Positions 8,235-19,229 of a stretch of DNA of 64,000 nucleotides are shown here, piece after piece; within the stretch, counting starts at the first letter, position 1, and each line of letters begins with the position of its first letter. The DNA is from Glaciecola amylolytica. Lineage in GTDB: Bacteria; Bacteroidota; Bacteroidia; Flavobacteriales_D; Crocinitomicaceae. The notes below the pieces were generated by a model. It had not been told where the DNA came from. It saw only the letters and a program-made list of their open reading frames with translations, and did not search any database. The DNA lies in assembly GCA_003856375.1 (NCBI GenBank), contig CP034120.1, positions 3,529,501 through 3,593,500 of the forward strand, in the 5' to 3' direction. Made by a program: the position numbers and the translations under genes.

Positions 8235-10436
8235 CTAAATCTTCACAACCAGGAATTCTGTTCTACGGTTTGCAGCATGTTGTGTTTCCGTATATTTCGG
8301 TTGTTTTTTCGGACCTTCGCAGGTACAACCATTCAATATTTTCGTTTCTCCGTATCCTTTTCCGGAAATTCTCCACGGATCTTTGATGCGTGATTTGATA
8401 TATTCCGCCGAAGCATCTGCTCTTTTCTGAGAAAGTTCCAGGTTCTTAGCTGCAGTTCCTCTACAATCCGTATGAGAACCCAATTCAACGACCATCGTCG
8501 GGAATTCATTCATAATCGCAACGATTTTATCCAATTCAACGGCTGCATCGGGGCGAATATTGAATTTTGCCAGATCAAAGTAGATTGGTTTCAAATCAAT
8601 CGCTTTTGCCAGATCCGTTCCGACTTCCATTTTTTCAATTGTCAGATTCAAATCTTTTGAAACGTCATACACTCCCGGAATCGTCAGCTCTTTGTTGTAC
8701 GTTGTTCCTTTCGGCAAATATCCTTTTTTCTCCATGCGGATATTGTATGAAACACGATCGTTCAGTTTTTTGTCGTAAATCGGGCGTTTGATTACACCAT
8801 CCTTATTCGTATAGAAAACCTCTTCTTTTCCGGTCATATTATTGATCAGCGTCACTTTCACGCTGTCTATAACCGCACTGGATTTTTTATCCAATACTCT
8901 AACCAGCAGCATGAATCCCGGATCTTTTTCCAGAACCAGATCAGCATTCAATACTTCCGGTGAATCATCATTAATCGTAAAACTTCCGGTCGATTCGAAG
9001 TAATCTTTTTTCGTCCCGTCAAAATTAAACTTCCCGATTTCAGGTGTTTCGTAAACCACCTCTGCATTTTCATTGGAAGTGAATGTTCCCAGATCCTTTC
9101 CTTTTTCATCTTTCAGTTTCACTGCAACACCGCTCAGTTTGTTTCCTTTGTCGTCTTTCACATTGATGGTGATCGTTCTGGCAAAGGAAAAGGGTTTGTC
9201 CATCGAAAAGGTGTATAAATCATCGTTTCCTTTTCCACCTGATCTGTTTGATGAAAACATTCCTGATTTGGCATCTTTGTTCATCCAGACTGAGAAATCA
9301 TCTCCGGAAGAATTGAACGGTGCTCCCACATTTCTGGACTGGCGGATATCATCGTCTTTGTAAAGTCCCACAAACACATCCAATCCTCCATAACCGGCAT
9401 AACCATCCGAGGAAAAGAAGAAAGCCCCTGATTCGTGAAAGAAAGGAAACATTTCATCTCCCGATGTATTGATCGACGCCATGTTTTCGGGAATAGACCA
9501 GTTTCCATCCACCCATTTGGATCGGTAGATATCTACACCACCTTTTCCACCCGGCATATCCGAAGCGAAAAACAGCATTTTTCCATCAGGTGAAAGCGTT
9601 GCATGCCCCACACTATAGTCGTTGCTGTTAAACAAAATCGGTTCCGGATCAGACCACGTTTCGCCTTCCAGTTTTGAAACATAGAGTGAGAAATGCCGTG
9701 TTCCGTCAATGGCCTTTTCGACGTAATTGTTCCGTGTGATAAAGGCACTTTTTCCGTCAGGAGCAAAACTAACCGGTCCTTCGTGATATTTCTTGTTGAC
9801 CTTTTTGTTTTTAACCGCCTGAATATTGCTCACGTTATTGTCCGAAGGATTGATATCTGCCTGATAAATATCCAGGAAGGAAAGCCGGTTTCCGAGCCAG
9901 GTTCTGTTCACTGCTTCACTTTTTCTTCTGGAAGAAGTAAAAAACAGTTTTCCGTTATGGATTGCAGGCCCAAAATCCTCCTGTTCCGTATTGAACGGAG
10001 CATTCTGGACCTTTATCGCAACCCCCTGAGTTGAAAACTTTGCTAATGACTCGTTCAATAATTTGAAGCGATCCATCTCACTATCTTTCGGATTCAATTC
10101 GGAATAAATCTTCAATTGAGTTTCCGCATCCGTATATTTTTCGTTTTTCATCAATATGCGGGCATATTCCAAATGGTCGTTCGGAATGCGGTCCATGCGC
10201 TTGCAAACAGTTGCATAGCATGATTCTGCCTTCGCATAATCACCGATTTTATCGTAACCCAAAGCCAATTTTCGCAATACTCCCGCATCCTTTTCCTTCA
10301 CTTTTTCAAGCGTATTAACGGATGCATAATAATCGTACACACTCAATTGATTTGTACCGATAATCTCATTCTTCTCCTGTGCTGATGCCCAACCAATCAG
10401 TAAGCATGAAACAGCAAATAGTATTGATCTTTTCAT
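8235..10436 (-). CDS. PorE-like OmpA family protein (TPR, beta-propeller, CRD, OmpA_C)
   Basis: A 733-residue exported protein with signal peptide MKRSILFAVSCLLIGWASAQ. Its domains run in this order: TPR-like helices (about residues 30-140, e.g. LALGYDKIGDYAKAESCY), a PD40/WD40-type propeller (about 145-420, with repeated DGK-FFxSS motifs), a carboxypeptidase-regulatory-like domain (about 430-520) and a C-terminal OmpA domain. The last shows YFDLAKFNIRPDA and ELGSHTDCRG, the peptidoglycan-binding signature. This is the architecture described for Porphyromonas PorE, a T9SS component that links the outer-membrane machinery to peptidoglycan. Bacteroidota often carry several such genes next to PorP/SprF, so I call it PorE-like and do not claim the core porE. 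It starts 2 bases after the PorP/SprF stop and is the last gene of the operon. Confidence 0.88.
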   Translation of the reverse strand: MKRSILFAVSCLLIGWASAQEKNEIIGTNQLSVYDYYASVNTLEKVKEKDAGVLRKLALGYDKIGDYAKAESCYATVCKRMDRIPNDHLEYARILMKNEKYTDAETQLKIYSELNPKDSEMDRFKLLNESLAKFSTQGVAIKVQNAPFNTEQEDFGPAIHNGKLFFTSSRRKSEAVNRTWLGNRLSFLDIYQADINPSDNNVSNIQAVKNKKVNKKYHEGPVSFAPDGKSAFITRNNYVEKAIDGTRHFSLYVSKLEGETWSDPEPILFNSNDYSVGHATLSPDGKMLFFASDMPGGKGGVDIYRSKWVDGNWSIPENMASINTSGDEMFPFFHESGAFFFSSDGYAGYGGLDVFVGLYKDDDIRQSRNVGAPFNSSGDDFSVWMNKDAKSGMFSSNRSGGKGNDDLYTFSMDKPFSFARTITINVKDDKGNKLSGVAVKLKDEKGKDLGTFTSNENAEVVYETPEIGKFNFDGTKKDYFESTGSFTINDDSPEVLNADLVLEKDPGFMLLVRVLDKKSSAVIDSVKVTLINNMTGKEEVFYTNKDGVIKRPIYDKKLNDRVSYNIRMEKKGYLPKGTTYNKELTIPGVYDVSKDLNLTIEKMEVGTDLAKAIDLKPIYFDLAKFNIRPDAAVELDKIVAIMNEFPTMVVELGSHTDCRGTAAKNLELSQKRADASAEYIKSRIKDPWRISGKGYGETKILNGCTCEGPKKQPKYTETQHAANRRTEFLVVKI

Positions 10437-10438
10437 AG

Positions 10439-11371
10439 TTAGAAGTATCTAGGTGACTTAATTTTTCCATCGTTGTTAAACAGCAGGTCATAGCGCAGCA
10501 TCAGCTCATGGCTTCCTCCGTTGTACTTACCGGTTCTGACTCCGGTGGACCAGTCGAACGAATATCCGAAGAGCAATTGCGGTGAAATATGAATTCCCAG
10601 CAAAGCTCCTACTCCGTCTCCCGTACGATACATTACTCCCAGATCAATCAAATCTCTCAACATGAATGTTCCTGTAAAATCCAATTGGAAAGGTGCATTC
10701 TGAACAATTTTTGCCAGGGCCGTCGGTTTGAATTTAACCGAAGGAGAAAGCGTGAACACAGCACCTGCGATAACGTAGTAGTGTCTTCTTTCTTTGGAAA
10801 CATCTACCGAAGAGTTACTTCCCGTTGCAAAAAGATTGTTTTCCAGAATGGATGGAACGGATGCTCCTACATAGAAAGCAGGCAGCTGGAAATAAATTCC
10901 GGCTCCTAAACTCGGAAGCATTTTTCCTCTCATATTGCTCATGAAAGACGCGTCGTTCGGATCAGCTAATGTCAAGGTATTGACATTAGCTGAGAAGCTG
11001 TTAAAGCCTCCGTTGATTCCGAAACATAGACGAGCATTGGTAGATAACTTTAATCGGTACGCGAAATCTACATTCAATGAAGTATTATTCGTCGGTCCGA
11101 TTTTATCATTCATAAAACTCAATCCGAGACCGATATTCTTTTTGGCCACCGGAGTGTGAGCTGTAAATGTCTGTGTTGTTGGTGCTCCTTTAAACCCGAC
11201 CCATTGGAATCTTCCCAATGCAGTGAAAGTCAAAGCATCCCGGCTTCCCGCATAAGCAGGATTTATCACAAGCGTATTATACATATAGTGCGTATATGCC
11301 GCTTCTTGTTGCGCATGTAATTGATTTAATCCTAAAACAATCAATGCTGATAATATGATTCTGTTCTTCAT
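10439..11371 (-). CDS. PorP/SprF family type IX secretion membrane protein
   Basis: A 310-residue outer-membrane beta-barrel of the PorP/SprF family (signal peptide ending LHAQQ). Typical family traits are the early YTHYMYNTLVINPAYAGSR motif, NIGLGLSFMNDKIGP and a C-terminal strand-rich region ending in SPRYF. In Flavobacterium SprF is needed for secretion of the adhesin SprB, and family members usually lie next to the cargo they serve. Here the cargo is the 1825-residue type B protein directly upstream (2-base gap), with the PorE-like protein directly downstream (2-base gap). The likely job is to take the type B sorting domain of that adhesin and hold or pass it at the cell surface. Confidence 0.92.
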   Translation of the reverse strand: MKNRIILSALIVLGLNQLHAQQEAAYTHYMYNTLVINPAYAGSRDALTFTALGRFQWVGFKGAPTTQTFTAHTPVAKKNIGLGLSFMNDKIGPTNNTSLNVDFAYRLKLSTNARLCFGINGGFNSFSANVNTLTLADPNDASFMSNMRGKMLPSLGAGIYFQLPAFYVGASVPSILENNLFATGSNSSVDVSKERRHYYVIAGAVFTLSPSVKFKPTALAKIVQNAPFQLDFTGTFMLRDLIDLGVMYRTGDGVGALLGIHISPQLLFGYSFDWSTGVRTGKYNGGSHELMLRYDLLFNNDGKIKSPRYF

Positions 11372-11373
11372 GG

Positions 11374-14300
11374 TTATCGCGTTATATAGATGTAACCTTT
11401 AACTACTTTATCTCCGCCTAATTCAAGAATGTAGAAGTAAGTACCTTCCGGCAATACATCTTTTCCGACAGCGTTTTTGCCCTGCATCGTACCATCCCAA
11501 TCGTTGGCATAAGGACTTGCTTTGTAAACTTCAGCTCCCCAACGGTTGAACACTTTAAATTTGTGATCAGGGAATTGATCCAGATTCGGAATGATGAGCG
11601 TTTCATTGGAATTATCACCATTTGGTGAGAATCCTTCAGGAACAATCACAAGACTTGGATCACCATTATAGCCCGGATCACAAGCTACCGCATTCGGAAG
11701 CGGATCACACGGATCAAGCGGATCGGAAGTTCCTGTAGGAACATAAGGTGTTGAAGGATCATCTACTCCGTGAACTTCTTCTCCATCCGTTACACCGTCT
11801 CCGTCCGTATCAGGATCATTCGGATTCGTTCCGTTCGTTGCCTCATCAGCATCCGAAACACCGTCACCGTCGCCGTCACAAGCTAAGCTTGTTGCCAACG
11901 GATCACATGGATCCAAAGGATTAGACGTTCCCGTAGGAACATATGGTGTTGAAGGATCATCCACCCCGTGAACTTCTTCTCCATCCAATACGCCGTCATT
12001 ATCTGTATCCGGATCATTCGGATTCGTGCCATTCGTTGCTTCATCGCCATTCGATAATCCGTCGTCGTCACTGTCACAAGATACACTCATGTTATTCGGA
12101 TCACACGGATCCAAAGGATCGAAGCCGTTAATCACTTCATATCCGTCTGTGTAACCGTCACCATCTGTGTCCGGGTTGTTCGGATCTGTTCCGTTTGTTG
12201 CTTCGTCGCCGTTAGACAATCCATCGCCGTCGCTGTCACAAGCAGGGCTTGTATTGATCGGATCACATGGATCCAAAGGATCGGAAGTTCCTGTTGGCGT
12301 GTAAGGTGTTGAAGGATCATTTACTCCCGTAACTTCTTCTCCGTCTAAAACACCGTCACCATCTGTGTCCGGATTCGTCGGATCCGTTCCGGCTGTTGCT
12401 TCTTCCGCATTGGTTAAGCCGTCGCCGTCGATATCACACACCGCATTGGTCGGATTCGGATCACATGGATTCAACGGATCGGAACCGAAATTAACCTCAT
12501 CTCCGTCACCGTAACCATCACCGTCCGTATCCGGATTGTTCGGATCTGTTCCCGTATTAGTCACTTCTTCAAAATCCGATAAACCGTCACCATCCGTATC
12601 GACATTACAGTCAATTACGCTTACTGCAACTGATGCAGAAGGCTGCGAAGAACAAGTTCCGTTCGAAACCGTTACCGTAAAGTTTCCTGCTACATTCGCC
12701 CAGATAGACTGAGTTGTTTCACCATTTGACCACAAATAGGATGCAGCCGGAGAAGAAATCAATTCTACTGAATCTCCGGCACAGAAACTCGCCGGACCTC
12801 CTAATGTAATTGTTGGAGTTGCAGGTGTCGGATTCACCGTTACGGATGTCGGAGCACTTGTTGCACTGCAACCACCGTTTGTAATCGTTACCGTATAAGA
12901 ACCGGATCCGGACACTGTGATTGCCTGTGATGTTGAACCATCAGACCACAAATACGAACTGGCAGCAGAAGACGTTAAAGTCACCGAACCTCCTAAACAG
13001 AATGTGATCGGTCCTACCGGCGTAATGGTCGGTGTTGCCGGATTCGGATTCACGGTAATTGTTGTCGGGGCAGAAGTTGCACTGCAACCGCTTGAAGTAA
13101 CCGTTACGGTATATGATCCGGAAGTGGAAACCGTGATAGACTGTGTTGTTTCTCCGGAAGACCATAAATAAGTTCCACCCGCTGAAGCCGTCAAAGTAAC
13201 CGATCCGCCGGCACAGAATGTCGTTGGTCCACCCGGTGTGATCGTTGCTGTTGGAGCAGGATTCACCGTGATCGTTGTCGGAGCAGAAGTTGCTATACAG
13301 CTTCCTGAACCAACACTCACTGTATATGAACCACTTGTTGAAACCGTGATTGAATTCGTTATTGCACCTGTTGACCAGGTATTTCCTGAAGGAGCTGAAG
13401 ATGTCAAAACAACCGAACCACCTGAACAAAATGTAGTTGGTCCACCTGGAGTAATCGTCGGTGTTGCAGGTGGCGGATTTACTGAAACGCTTGTTCCTGC
13501 ACTTGTAGAACTACATGTACCATTTGAAACCGTTACGGTATATGTTCCTGAAGCGGAAACCGTAATGGATTGAGTTATTGCTCCTGTAGACCAGGTATTC
13601 CCGGATGCAGCTGAAGATGTCAGCACAACCGAGCCACCGGTACAAAATGTAGTTGGTCCGCCCGGTATAATAACAGGGACACTCGGAGCAGGATTCACCG
13701 TCACAGTTGTATTTGATGAAGTAGCCACACAACCTGAACCGTTACCAATTGTTACGGTATAAATTCCACCGGTAGAAACAATGATCGATTGTGTTGTTTC
13801 TCCTGTAGACCACAAATAAGTAGTTGCTGCAGAAGATGTCAAAGTTACGGAGCCGCCAGAACAAAATGTAGTCGGTCCTCCGGGAGTTACTATCGGAGTT
13901 GCAGGCGCACTTGGTCCGCTCAATGTTTGGGCAAGTGTGTTAGACGAACATCCGGATGCTACTTCTAAATGGATGGTATAAGATCCTGAACCCAGATTCG
14001 GAATCGTTGCCGGTAAGGTAATCCCCATTTGGCTGCCGGAGCTCGTTCCTGTCCAGATCAGGTTTCCTGTTCCGGATCCTGTTACCTGAACACTTCCATC
14101 AGTTGATGAACAGGTTGTCGGATTGGAAATTGTTCCCAAAGCAATTACCGGACTCGGGTTTATTGCAACATTCGTTGTGCTTGCAGTTGAGCTGCAGCCA
14201 TTCACAATCGTTGTAACAGAATAAGTTCCCGCATTGACTGCCTGCGCATTCGGAATCACCGGATTTTGGTCCGTACTCGTAAAGCTGTTTGGCCCTGTCC

Positions 14301-16851
14301 AGGAATAAGTTGCACCTGAAACAGTTGTCGCTGCCAGATTGATAACTGCATTCTGACAAACAGGTGTATTGCTTGAAGCTGTTGCCGCAGTTGGCGTTGG
14401 GTTCACAACTACATTTGTTGTACCCGGAGTTATAGACGAACAGCCGCCACTTGTAATTTGCAAGGAATAAGTTCCGGCATTCCCCAAAGTTGCCGATGCA
14501 ATTGTTGGATTTTGCAAGTTAGAACTAAATCCTCCCGGTCCTGACCAGGAATAAGTACCTGCTATCAACGGAGCTGTTAAGTTGATGGCAGTTCCCTGAC
14601 AAACCGGGCTATTGCTCGAAACAGTTGGTGCAATCGGTGCAGGATTTACAACCAACGTTGTGCTTCCGGCTGCGGAGCTGCATCCTGAAACTGAAATCGT
14701 CACATTATAGGTTCCTGCATTGACAGCCGTAATATTCGTTAGTGTCGGATTCTGCAATGAACTTGTAAATCCATTCGGCCCGGTCCAGGAATAACTTGCA
14801 CTTGCTACCACAGGCGTACTCAGATTCAATGTTGCACCTTCACATAAAGGACCGTTGTTCATTGCACCCGGAGTTGAAACCGGCGTACTTTGGTTAATCG
14901 AAATCTGATCCGATGATGAATGACAGCCGTCTGTATAAATCACCCAGCTATACGTATTCGTTCCGTTATTCAAACCGGAAACCGTTGCATTGGGAGCATT
15001 GATATTTGAGAATGTACCTACTCCGGGCGACAGAATCCAATATCCCTGACCAGAAGCCGGGACATTCGCTGCCATCACATAGGACGCAGCACATCCGCTT
15101 TGATCATTTCCTGCTGCTGAAGTCGACGGTACTGTATTTTCTCTCCAATCCGGAAGACCGTCATTGTCCGCATCTTGTCTTGGAGCCGTTGTTCCGCCAT
15201 TATTCGGATCGTATGCATTGTCCAATCCATCGTTATCCGAATCGATATTCACTAAGTTGAAATCTGCCACACAATTGTGATTCGCATCATTTCCTTCCAG
15301 CTGATCCGGGAATCCGTCGTTATCAGAGTCCAGATCAATGTAATCCGGATTATCCGTTCCGTCTGTATTCACCGGAACAATCAGAGTTCCACCCGTACTT
15401 GCATCGTAAGCATTGTCCAATCCGTCACCATCTGAATCCGATCCGGTTGGAGGAATAAATCCTGCGGATGTCTGATATTCATGCAAATCAAGAATCCCGT
15501 CATTGTCAGAATCCTGATCTTTCCAATCCGGTTTACCGTCGTTATCGAAATCCTGTGAAGAAGCGGATGGCGAACAGAATTTAATTTCACCGATCCCGTA
15601 TCCCTGATTTCCCAATGCCGGATCTAAATTCCCGTAAACAAATCTCACCGAATCCACCAAAACCGGAATCGATATCGAAATAGTTCCGTTCAATTCCGTA
15701 TTGTCCATTGCAACCAATCCTCTGAATTGGTTCGCACCGTTATACATATTAAAGTTTCCTGAACCGATGGTATAATCTGCCGCTGTGAGCTGATACAACT
15801 GCCCGAAGGAATACGCATTTATCGTAAGTGCGTCCTGAAATTGTCCTGCGGCAATATCGACATCCTGAACTTTGAAGGATAAATTACTTACCGGCTGGCT
15901 AAATCTCAAAACCTGAACAGAGTTATCTGCGGCAGTTACCACATCCTGCTCCGTATAGATTTCCAAACCGGTAACTGCAGAGTAATTTTCCGAAATATTG
16001 AAATTAATCACTCCGGCACCGGCTGTATTTCTTGTCAGCACATTTGCCCAAACACCTCCGATCGTCGGATAGTAAAGTGTCGGATCCGATTGTGCAGTCA
16101 TTGGCAAGGTAACCGTGGCTGTACAAGGTGTTAATTCTGCATTGTTTGCAACACCGTCGCCATCCCAATCGATATCGCTCACATCCTGAATTCCATCATT
16201 GTCTGAATCGCTTGTCGGGATATAATAATATACGCGAATCCGCACGGCATCAATGTAGGAAACAACCGTTGGAAGCAGCAATCCTGCAGCCCGCGATTCA
16301 GCTGCAATAGCAACACCGAAACCGTTACTGCTCACATCCATTCCGTTCAGGGTTGTTCCCCAAAGGTCGGCGTTACTTCCGTATGTAGAAGCTGTTTCGG
16401 AAGTTGGCCAGTTGACACCTGTATTTGCGTGGTTGGTTCCAGTAATCTGATTGTTCTTCAGAATCCGGATATCTAAATCCCGTGTCCAGTTTGACCCCGT
16501 GTTATCGGAACTGAATTTTCTGACTTCAACCTGCACACCACAAATCTGGGCATTTACAGGAACATTCAGATTCAGATTTCGCAAAACCAAAAAGTTAGAA
16601 CTCCTCACAGTTCCTCCGATTAATAGTGCGGCATTTGAGAGTGTTGCATAACTGTTATTGTCAGTTAGTGCATTTTGCGGATTGTTCCATGAATCCGTTC
16701 CACCGGCGGCATTGTTTAAGCTTACTTGAGGATTGATGTAGCCTGTGTTAGATCCCGGGCATTGTGCATGAACTGCAGTAATGAGGAAGGAGCTGAAGAG
16801 TAAGGACATAAGAATCCTGCCTCGATTCGAGTAAATAACGGTCATAATCAT
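11374..16851 (-). CDS. Giant T9SS type B surface adhesin with Ig-like and thrombospondin-type-3 repeats
   Basis: This 1825-residue secreted protein starts with a signal peptide (cleaved near VHAQ, residue 30). The N-terminal part is a beta-sandwich region (about 30-215) and scattered DxDxDG calcium-loop motifs (about 215-235 and 425-570). Next come three Ig/PKD-like repeats sharing [11 protein letters not shown] (nt about 14150-14890), six closely related Ig-like repeats with PGGPTTFC (nt about 12611-13910) and five acidic thrombospondin-type-3 units (nt about 11675-12606). The C-terminus has the gliding-motility-associated CHU_C (type B) sorting domain, with [23 protein letters not shown] and [10 protein letters not shown]. 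It should be exported by T9SS and held at the surface by PorP/SprF. An in-frame ATG 2 codons later (16845) is an equally possible start. Calcium binding by the acidic repeats is inferred from their motif. Confidence 0.9.
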   Translation of the reverse strand: MIMTVIYSNRGRILMSLLFSSFLITAVHAQCPGSNTGYINPQVSLNNAAGGTDSWNNPQNALTDNNSYATLSNAALLIGGTVRSSNFLVLRNLNLNVPVNAQICGVQVEVRKFSSDNTGSNWTRDLDIRILKNNQITGTNHANTGVNWPTSETASTYGSNADLWGTTLNGMDVSSNGFGVAIAAESRAAGLLLPTVVSYIDAVRIRVYYYIPTSDSDNDGIQDVSDIDWDGDGVANNAELTPCTATVTLPMTAQSDPTLYYPTIGGVWANVLTRNTAGAGVINFNISENYSAVTGLEIYTEQDVVTAADNSVQVLRFSQPVSNLSFKVQDVDIAAGQFQDALTINAYSFGQLYQLTAADYTIGSGNFNMYNGANQFRGLVAMDNTELNGTISISIPVLVDSVRFVYGNLDPALGNQGYGIGEIKFCSPSASSQDFDNDGKPDWKDQDSDNDGILDLHEYQTSAGFIPPTGSDSDGDGLDNAYDASTGGTLIVPVNTDGTDNPDYIDLDSDNDGFPDQLEGNDANHNCVADFNLVNIDSDNDGLDNAYDPNNGGTTAPRQDADNDGLPDWRENTVPSTSAAGNDQSGCAASYVMAANVPASGQGYWILSPGVGTFSNINAPNATVSGLNNGTNTYSWVIYTDGCHSSSDQISINQSTPVSTPGAMNNGPLCEGATLNLSTPVVASASYSWTGPNGFTSSLQNPTLTNITAVNAGTYNVTISVSGCSSAAGSTTLVVNPAPIAPTVSSNSPVCQGTAINLTAPLIAGTYSWSGPGGFSSNLQNPTIASATLGNAGTYSLQITSGGCSSITPGTTNVVVNPTPTAATASSNTPVCQNAVINLAATTVSGATYSWTGPNSFTSTDQNPVIPNAQAVNAGTYSVTTIVNGCSSTASTTNVAINPSPVIALGTISNPTTCSSTDGSVQVTGSGTGNLIWTGTSSGSQMGITLPATIPNLGSGSYTIHLEVASGCSSNTLAQTLSGPSAPATPIVTPGGPTTFCSGGSVTLTSSAATTYLWSTGETTQSIIVSTGGIYTVTIGNGSGCVATSSNTTVTVNPAPSVPVIIPGGPTTFCTGGSVVLTSSAASGNTWSTGAITQSITVSASGTYTVTVSNGTCSSTSAGTSVSVNPPPATPTITPGGPTTFCSGGSVVLTSSAPSGNTWSTGAITNSITVSTSGSYTVSVGSGSCIATSAPTTITVNPAPTATITPGGPTTFCAGGSVTLTASAGGTYLWSSGETTQSITVSTSGSYTVTVTSSGCSATSAPTTITVNPNPATPTITPVGPITFCLGGSVTLTSSAASSYLWSDGSTSQAITVSGSGSYTVTITNGGCSATSAPTSVTVNPTPATPTITLGGPASFCAGDSVELISSPAASYLWSNGETTQSIWANVAGNFTVTVSNGTCSSQPSASVAVSVIDCNVDTDGDGLSDFEEVTNTGTDPNNPDTDGDGYGDGDEVNFGSDPLNPCDPNPTNAVCDIDGDGLTNAEEATAGTDPTNPDTDGDGVLDGEEVTGVNDPSTPYTPTGTSDPLDPCDPINTSPACDSDGDGLSNGDEATNGTDPNNPDTDGDGYTDGYEVINGFDPLDPCDPNNMSVSCDSDDDGLSNGDEATNGTNPNDPDTDNDGVLDGEEVHGVDDPSTPYVPTGTSNPLDPCDPLATSLACDGDGDGVSDADEATNGTNPNDPDTDGDGVTDGEEVHGVDDPSTPYVPTGTSDPLDPCDPLPNAVACDPGYNGDPSLVIVPEGFSPNGDNSNETLIIPNLDQFPDHKFKVFNRWGAEVYKASPYANDWDGTMQGKNAVGKDVLPEGTYFYILELGGDKVVKGYIYITR
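11675..12606 (-). repeat. Five tandem thrombospondin-type-3-like calcium repeats (in adhesin)
   Basis: Five in-frame units each contain two DxDGDG loops, [13 protein letters not shown] or a close variant, and a DPLDPCDP linker with a conserved Cys. They come in two lengths, about 57 and 68 residues; the longer form adds [13 protein letters not shown] or a close variant. From N- to C-terminus the order is short, long, short, long, long. The last two long units are almost identical, which points to recent duplication. Confidence 0.85.
12611..13910 (-). repeat. Six tandem Ig-like repeats of about 72 residues (in adhesin)
   Basis: Six units of about 215 bases share the pattern [16 protein letters not shown] ... 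[15 protein letters not shown] ... GSYTVTV ... [12 protein letters not shown]. Each has two Cys likely to form one disulphide. They fit secreted Ig-like or PKD-like stalk domains that extend an adhesin from the cell. The DNA repeats are diverged and in frame. Confidence 0.88.
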
Positions 16852-17227
16852 AGTTTTTAGTTCCCCTACTTACTCGTACCTAAAAACCAAAAAGTCCAAT
16901 GATGGTTATCTTTAAAAATAGTCGTAATTAAGGTTAACCAACATTATGAAAAAATTTAACAAGTTCCAAATTTTTAACGTTTAAATTTAATCATTCGTCG
17001 ATGAATATGTAAAATAACCCGATCAATGGCTATATTCAACTGATTGAAAATCAATATTATAACTATTTATCTAGTTATAACTAAAACAGATCAAATTTCT
17101 TGTAGGAAAAACCGTTATAGTCCCTTATAAACGTTAAAAGGTTCATAATTATTCAGGAATAACACGTTATTCTTGGTGAAGAACTTTATTTTTACTGAAA
17201 ACGCGATATACCGCTTAAAAATTTCAA
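16852..17227. other. 376-base AT-rich intergenic region, divergent promoters expected
   Basis: The region separates the start of the adhesin operon (-) from the LOG gene (+), so it must hold both promoters and any control sites for the surface operon. I find no clean TAnnTTTG box on either strand. It has many A/T runs and no open frame of note. A long leader or an alternative sigma factor is possible. Confidence 0.5.
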
Positions 17228-17911
17228 ATGAACGCAATACGCAAAGACTGGAACGAAATAAAAACGAACGATAGCTGGGCCATTTTCAAAATCATGTCTG
17301 AATTTGTTGAAGGTTATGAGCGCATGGCTCGAATCGGACCGTGCATTTCTATTTTCGGATCGGCTCGAACCAAAGAAGAGAACAAGTATTACCAGCTGAG
17401 TGTAGAAATTGCGGAAAAACTGGCAAGAGCCGGTTATGGAATTATTACCGGTGGTGGTCCCGGAATTATGGAAGCCGGAAACCGAGGAGCTCAGCAAGGC
17501 GGTGGAAAATCCGTTGGTTTGAATATCGATTTGCCATTCGAACAGTTTCATAATAGATATGTTGACCGCGAAAGCAACCTGAATTTTGATTACTTCTTTG
17601 TACGCAAAGTAATTTTCGTGAAGTATTCTCAAGGTTTTGTGGTGATGCCGGGCGGATTTGGAACCATGGATGAACTTTTTGAAGCAATTACTCTGATTCA
17701 AACCAAGAAAATTACCAAAAGACCAGTTGTTTTGGTTGGACGTGAATATTGGACCGGTTTGGTGGAATGGGTGCAAAAAGTGATGCTTGAAAAAGAGCAC
17801 AACATTGCAGCTGACGATATGCGTTTCTTAACGATTGTTGATACGGCGGATGAAGCAGTGAAATATGTGGATGATTTCTACAAAACACACGATTTGAGTC
17901 CAAACTTTTAA
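17228..17911 (+). CDS. LOG-family nucleotide-binding protein (TIGR00730 type)
   Basis: A 227-residue Rossmann-like protein with the two family signatures: GGGPGIMEAGNRGA (about residues 77-90) and PGGFGTMDELFE (about residues 141-152). LOG proteins are cytosolic phosphoribohydrolases that release a base from nucleoside 5'-monophosphates, for example cytokinin riboside monophosphates in plants and AMP in bacterial homologues. The length is typical and the motif residues needed for ribose-phosphate binding are present. It is a single gene, divergent from the adhesin operon and convergent with waaA. Its natural substrate in this organism cannot be deduced. Confidence 0.88.
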   Translation: MNAIRKDWNEIKTNDSWAIFKIMSEFVEGYERMARIGPCISIFGSARTKEENKYYQLSVEIAEKLARAGYGIITGGGPGIMEAGNRGAQQGGGKSVGLNIDLPFEQFHNRYVDRESNLNFDYFFVRKVIFVKYSQGFVVMPGGFGTMDELFEAITLIQTKKITKRPVVLVGREYWTGLVEWVQKVMLEKEHNIAADDMRFLTIVDTADEAVKYVDDFYKTHDLSPNF

Positions 17912-17937
17912 TTGAGTTTTTACTGTAAATAGAATCT

Positions 17938-17967
17938 CTCCACTTTTTCAATCACCAAAAAGTGGAG
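17938..17967. terminator. Hairpin between convergent LOG gene and waaA
   Basis: CTCCACTTTTT (17938-17948) pairs exactly with AAAAAGTGGAG (17957-17967) around an 8-base loop. An 11-bp stem between two convergent genes suggests a two-way terminator. The flanking T tracts are short, so the efficiency is uncertain. Confidence 0.6.
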
Positions 17968-18023
17968 CAAAAGGCTTGTCTCATTCCAAGCCATTGGCAA
18001 AAAGTATGAAATAATAGAATTGT

Positions 18024-19229
18024 TTAACTCAAGGATCTGATAATCTTCTGTGCAGCCCCTTGGTTTTTTGCAAAGATCTCACTCAGTTTTTCATTGATCT
18101 GAGCACGTTTTCCACTTGCTTCTTCAACTGCTTTTTCAAAACTGTAGCTGTCTTCCACGGTGAATGCTACTCCCTGATCGACAAAGAGTTGTGCTTCCGG
18201 AAAACGGGAATATTTCGGGCCGAAAAAGATTGGTATTCCAAAAGCTCCGGGTTCCAGAATGTTGTGCAGTTTTCCGGTAAATCCTCCTCCGATATAAGCC
18301 AGATCGGCATATTGATATGCATTGGTCAGCTGACCTATCGTGTCCAGAATCAGAATATCCCTACCCAAATTCTGAAAATTGGTATAGCGTTCCGGATCGT
18401 GATCAAATTCTGCTGAAATCTGTTCAACATGTTTTTCAGAAATGTCGTGCGGAGCAATGATGATCTTAAATTTCTGTCTCAACTCGAACAAAGCCGGAAT
18501 AAGGATTTCTTCATCGATTGTCCAGGAGCTTCCAAGAATCAAAACCGGGCTGTCTTCTACAAAGTTTCGAAGGATTTCATTTTCCTGACTTTTCTCTTTC
18601 ACGGCGATCATTCTGTCGTAGCGCGTATCTCCCGTCACTGTAACCTGATCAATTCCGATGCTGTTGAGCAAATCTTTCGACCGGATATCCTGTGTATAGA
18701 AATGATCGAAAAGGCGAAGTGCTTCGCGGAAAAATCCGCCATACCATTTAAAAAAACGGTGTGTTGGTCTGAACAAGCTGCTGACTCCGTAAATTTTGGC
18801 ACCGTTTCTTCTGGCACATTTTAAATGATTGTACCAAAATTCATACTTCACAAAGAACACGGATTTCGGATTAAAATGAGCAACGAATTTCTTTGCTTTT
18901 CGCTTGGTGTCCAAAGGAAGATAAAGTGCCAAATCTACCTGATGATCGCGTTTATTGTAAAATTCCATTCCCGAAGGACTGAAAAATGTTACCAGTAAAA
19001 AGGAATCGGGTTTCGCCTTTTTATAGGCATTCATGACCGGAAGTCCCTGATCGAACTCACCCAATGAAGCGCAATGAAACCAAACCAGTTCCTTGTTTTT
19101 TGGAATCCGGTAAGTATCCAGAGGAATTCTTCGTCCCGCGATCCATTTTTTTGCTTTTGGGTGAAACCAGGAAGCGATCCACATAACTGCGAAAAAGCTG
19201 CGAATTCCAAATCCGTAGAATAATCTCAT
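18024..19229 (-). CDS. waaA: 3-deoxy-D-manno-octulosonic acid (Kdo) transferase
   Basis: A 401-residue membrane-anchored GT30 glycosyltransferase that adds Kdo from CMP-Kdo to the lipid A precursor, the first step of the LPS core. Supporting segments are WFHCASLGEFDQGLP near the N-terminus (the family's HxASxGE motif), the YDRM region around residue 205, ILGSSWTIDEEIL, and the C-terminal nucleotide-binding part AYIGGGFTGKLHNILEPGAFGIP. The length is close to that of E. coli WaaA. The start codon abuts the stop of the upstream outer-membrane-type protein (positions 19229/19230), so the two are co-translated. Confidence 0.93.
   Translation of the reverse strand: MRLFYGFGIRSFFAVMWIASWFHPKAKKWIAGRRIPLDTYRIPKNKELVWFHCASLGEFDQGLPVMNAYKKAKPDSFLLVTFFSPSGMEFYNKRDHQVDLALYLPLDTKRKAKKFVAHFNPKSVFFVKYEFWYNHLKCARRNGAKIYGVSSLFRPTHRFFKWYGGFFREALRLFDHFYTQDIRSKDLLNSIGIDQVTVTGDTRYDRMIAVKEKSQENEILRNFVEDSPVLILGSSWTIDEEILIPALFELRQKFKIIIAPHDISEKHVEQISAEFDHDPERYTNFQNLGRDILILDTIGQLTNAYQYADLAYIGGGFTGKLHNILEPGAFGIPIFFGPKYSRFPEAQLFVDQGVAFTVEDSYSFEKAVEEASGKRAQINEKLSEIFAKNQGAAQKIIRSLS

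Noticed and set aside
12941-13429. Second open frame of 162 residues on the minus strand inside the adhesin
   Set aside because: It arises from repeat structure and composition in another frame, is full of Phe, Cys and Ser, has no start context, and lies wholly inside a clear gene.
12611-13910. Regularly spaced repeats of about 215 bases, possible CRISPR-like or DNA satellite array
   Set aside because: The repeats are in frame, diverged at silent sites and encode Ig-like domains of the adhesin; the units are far too long for CRISPR repeats.
16852-17227. Possible riboswitch or small RNA upstream of the adhesin operon or LOG gene
   Set aside because: No conserved aptamer pattern or stable GC-rich hairpin could be seen; the region is plain AT-rich sequence.
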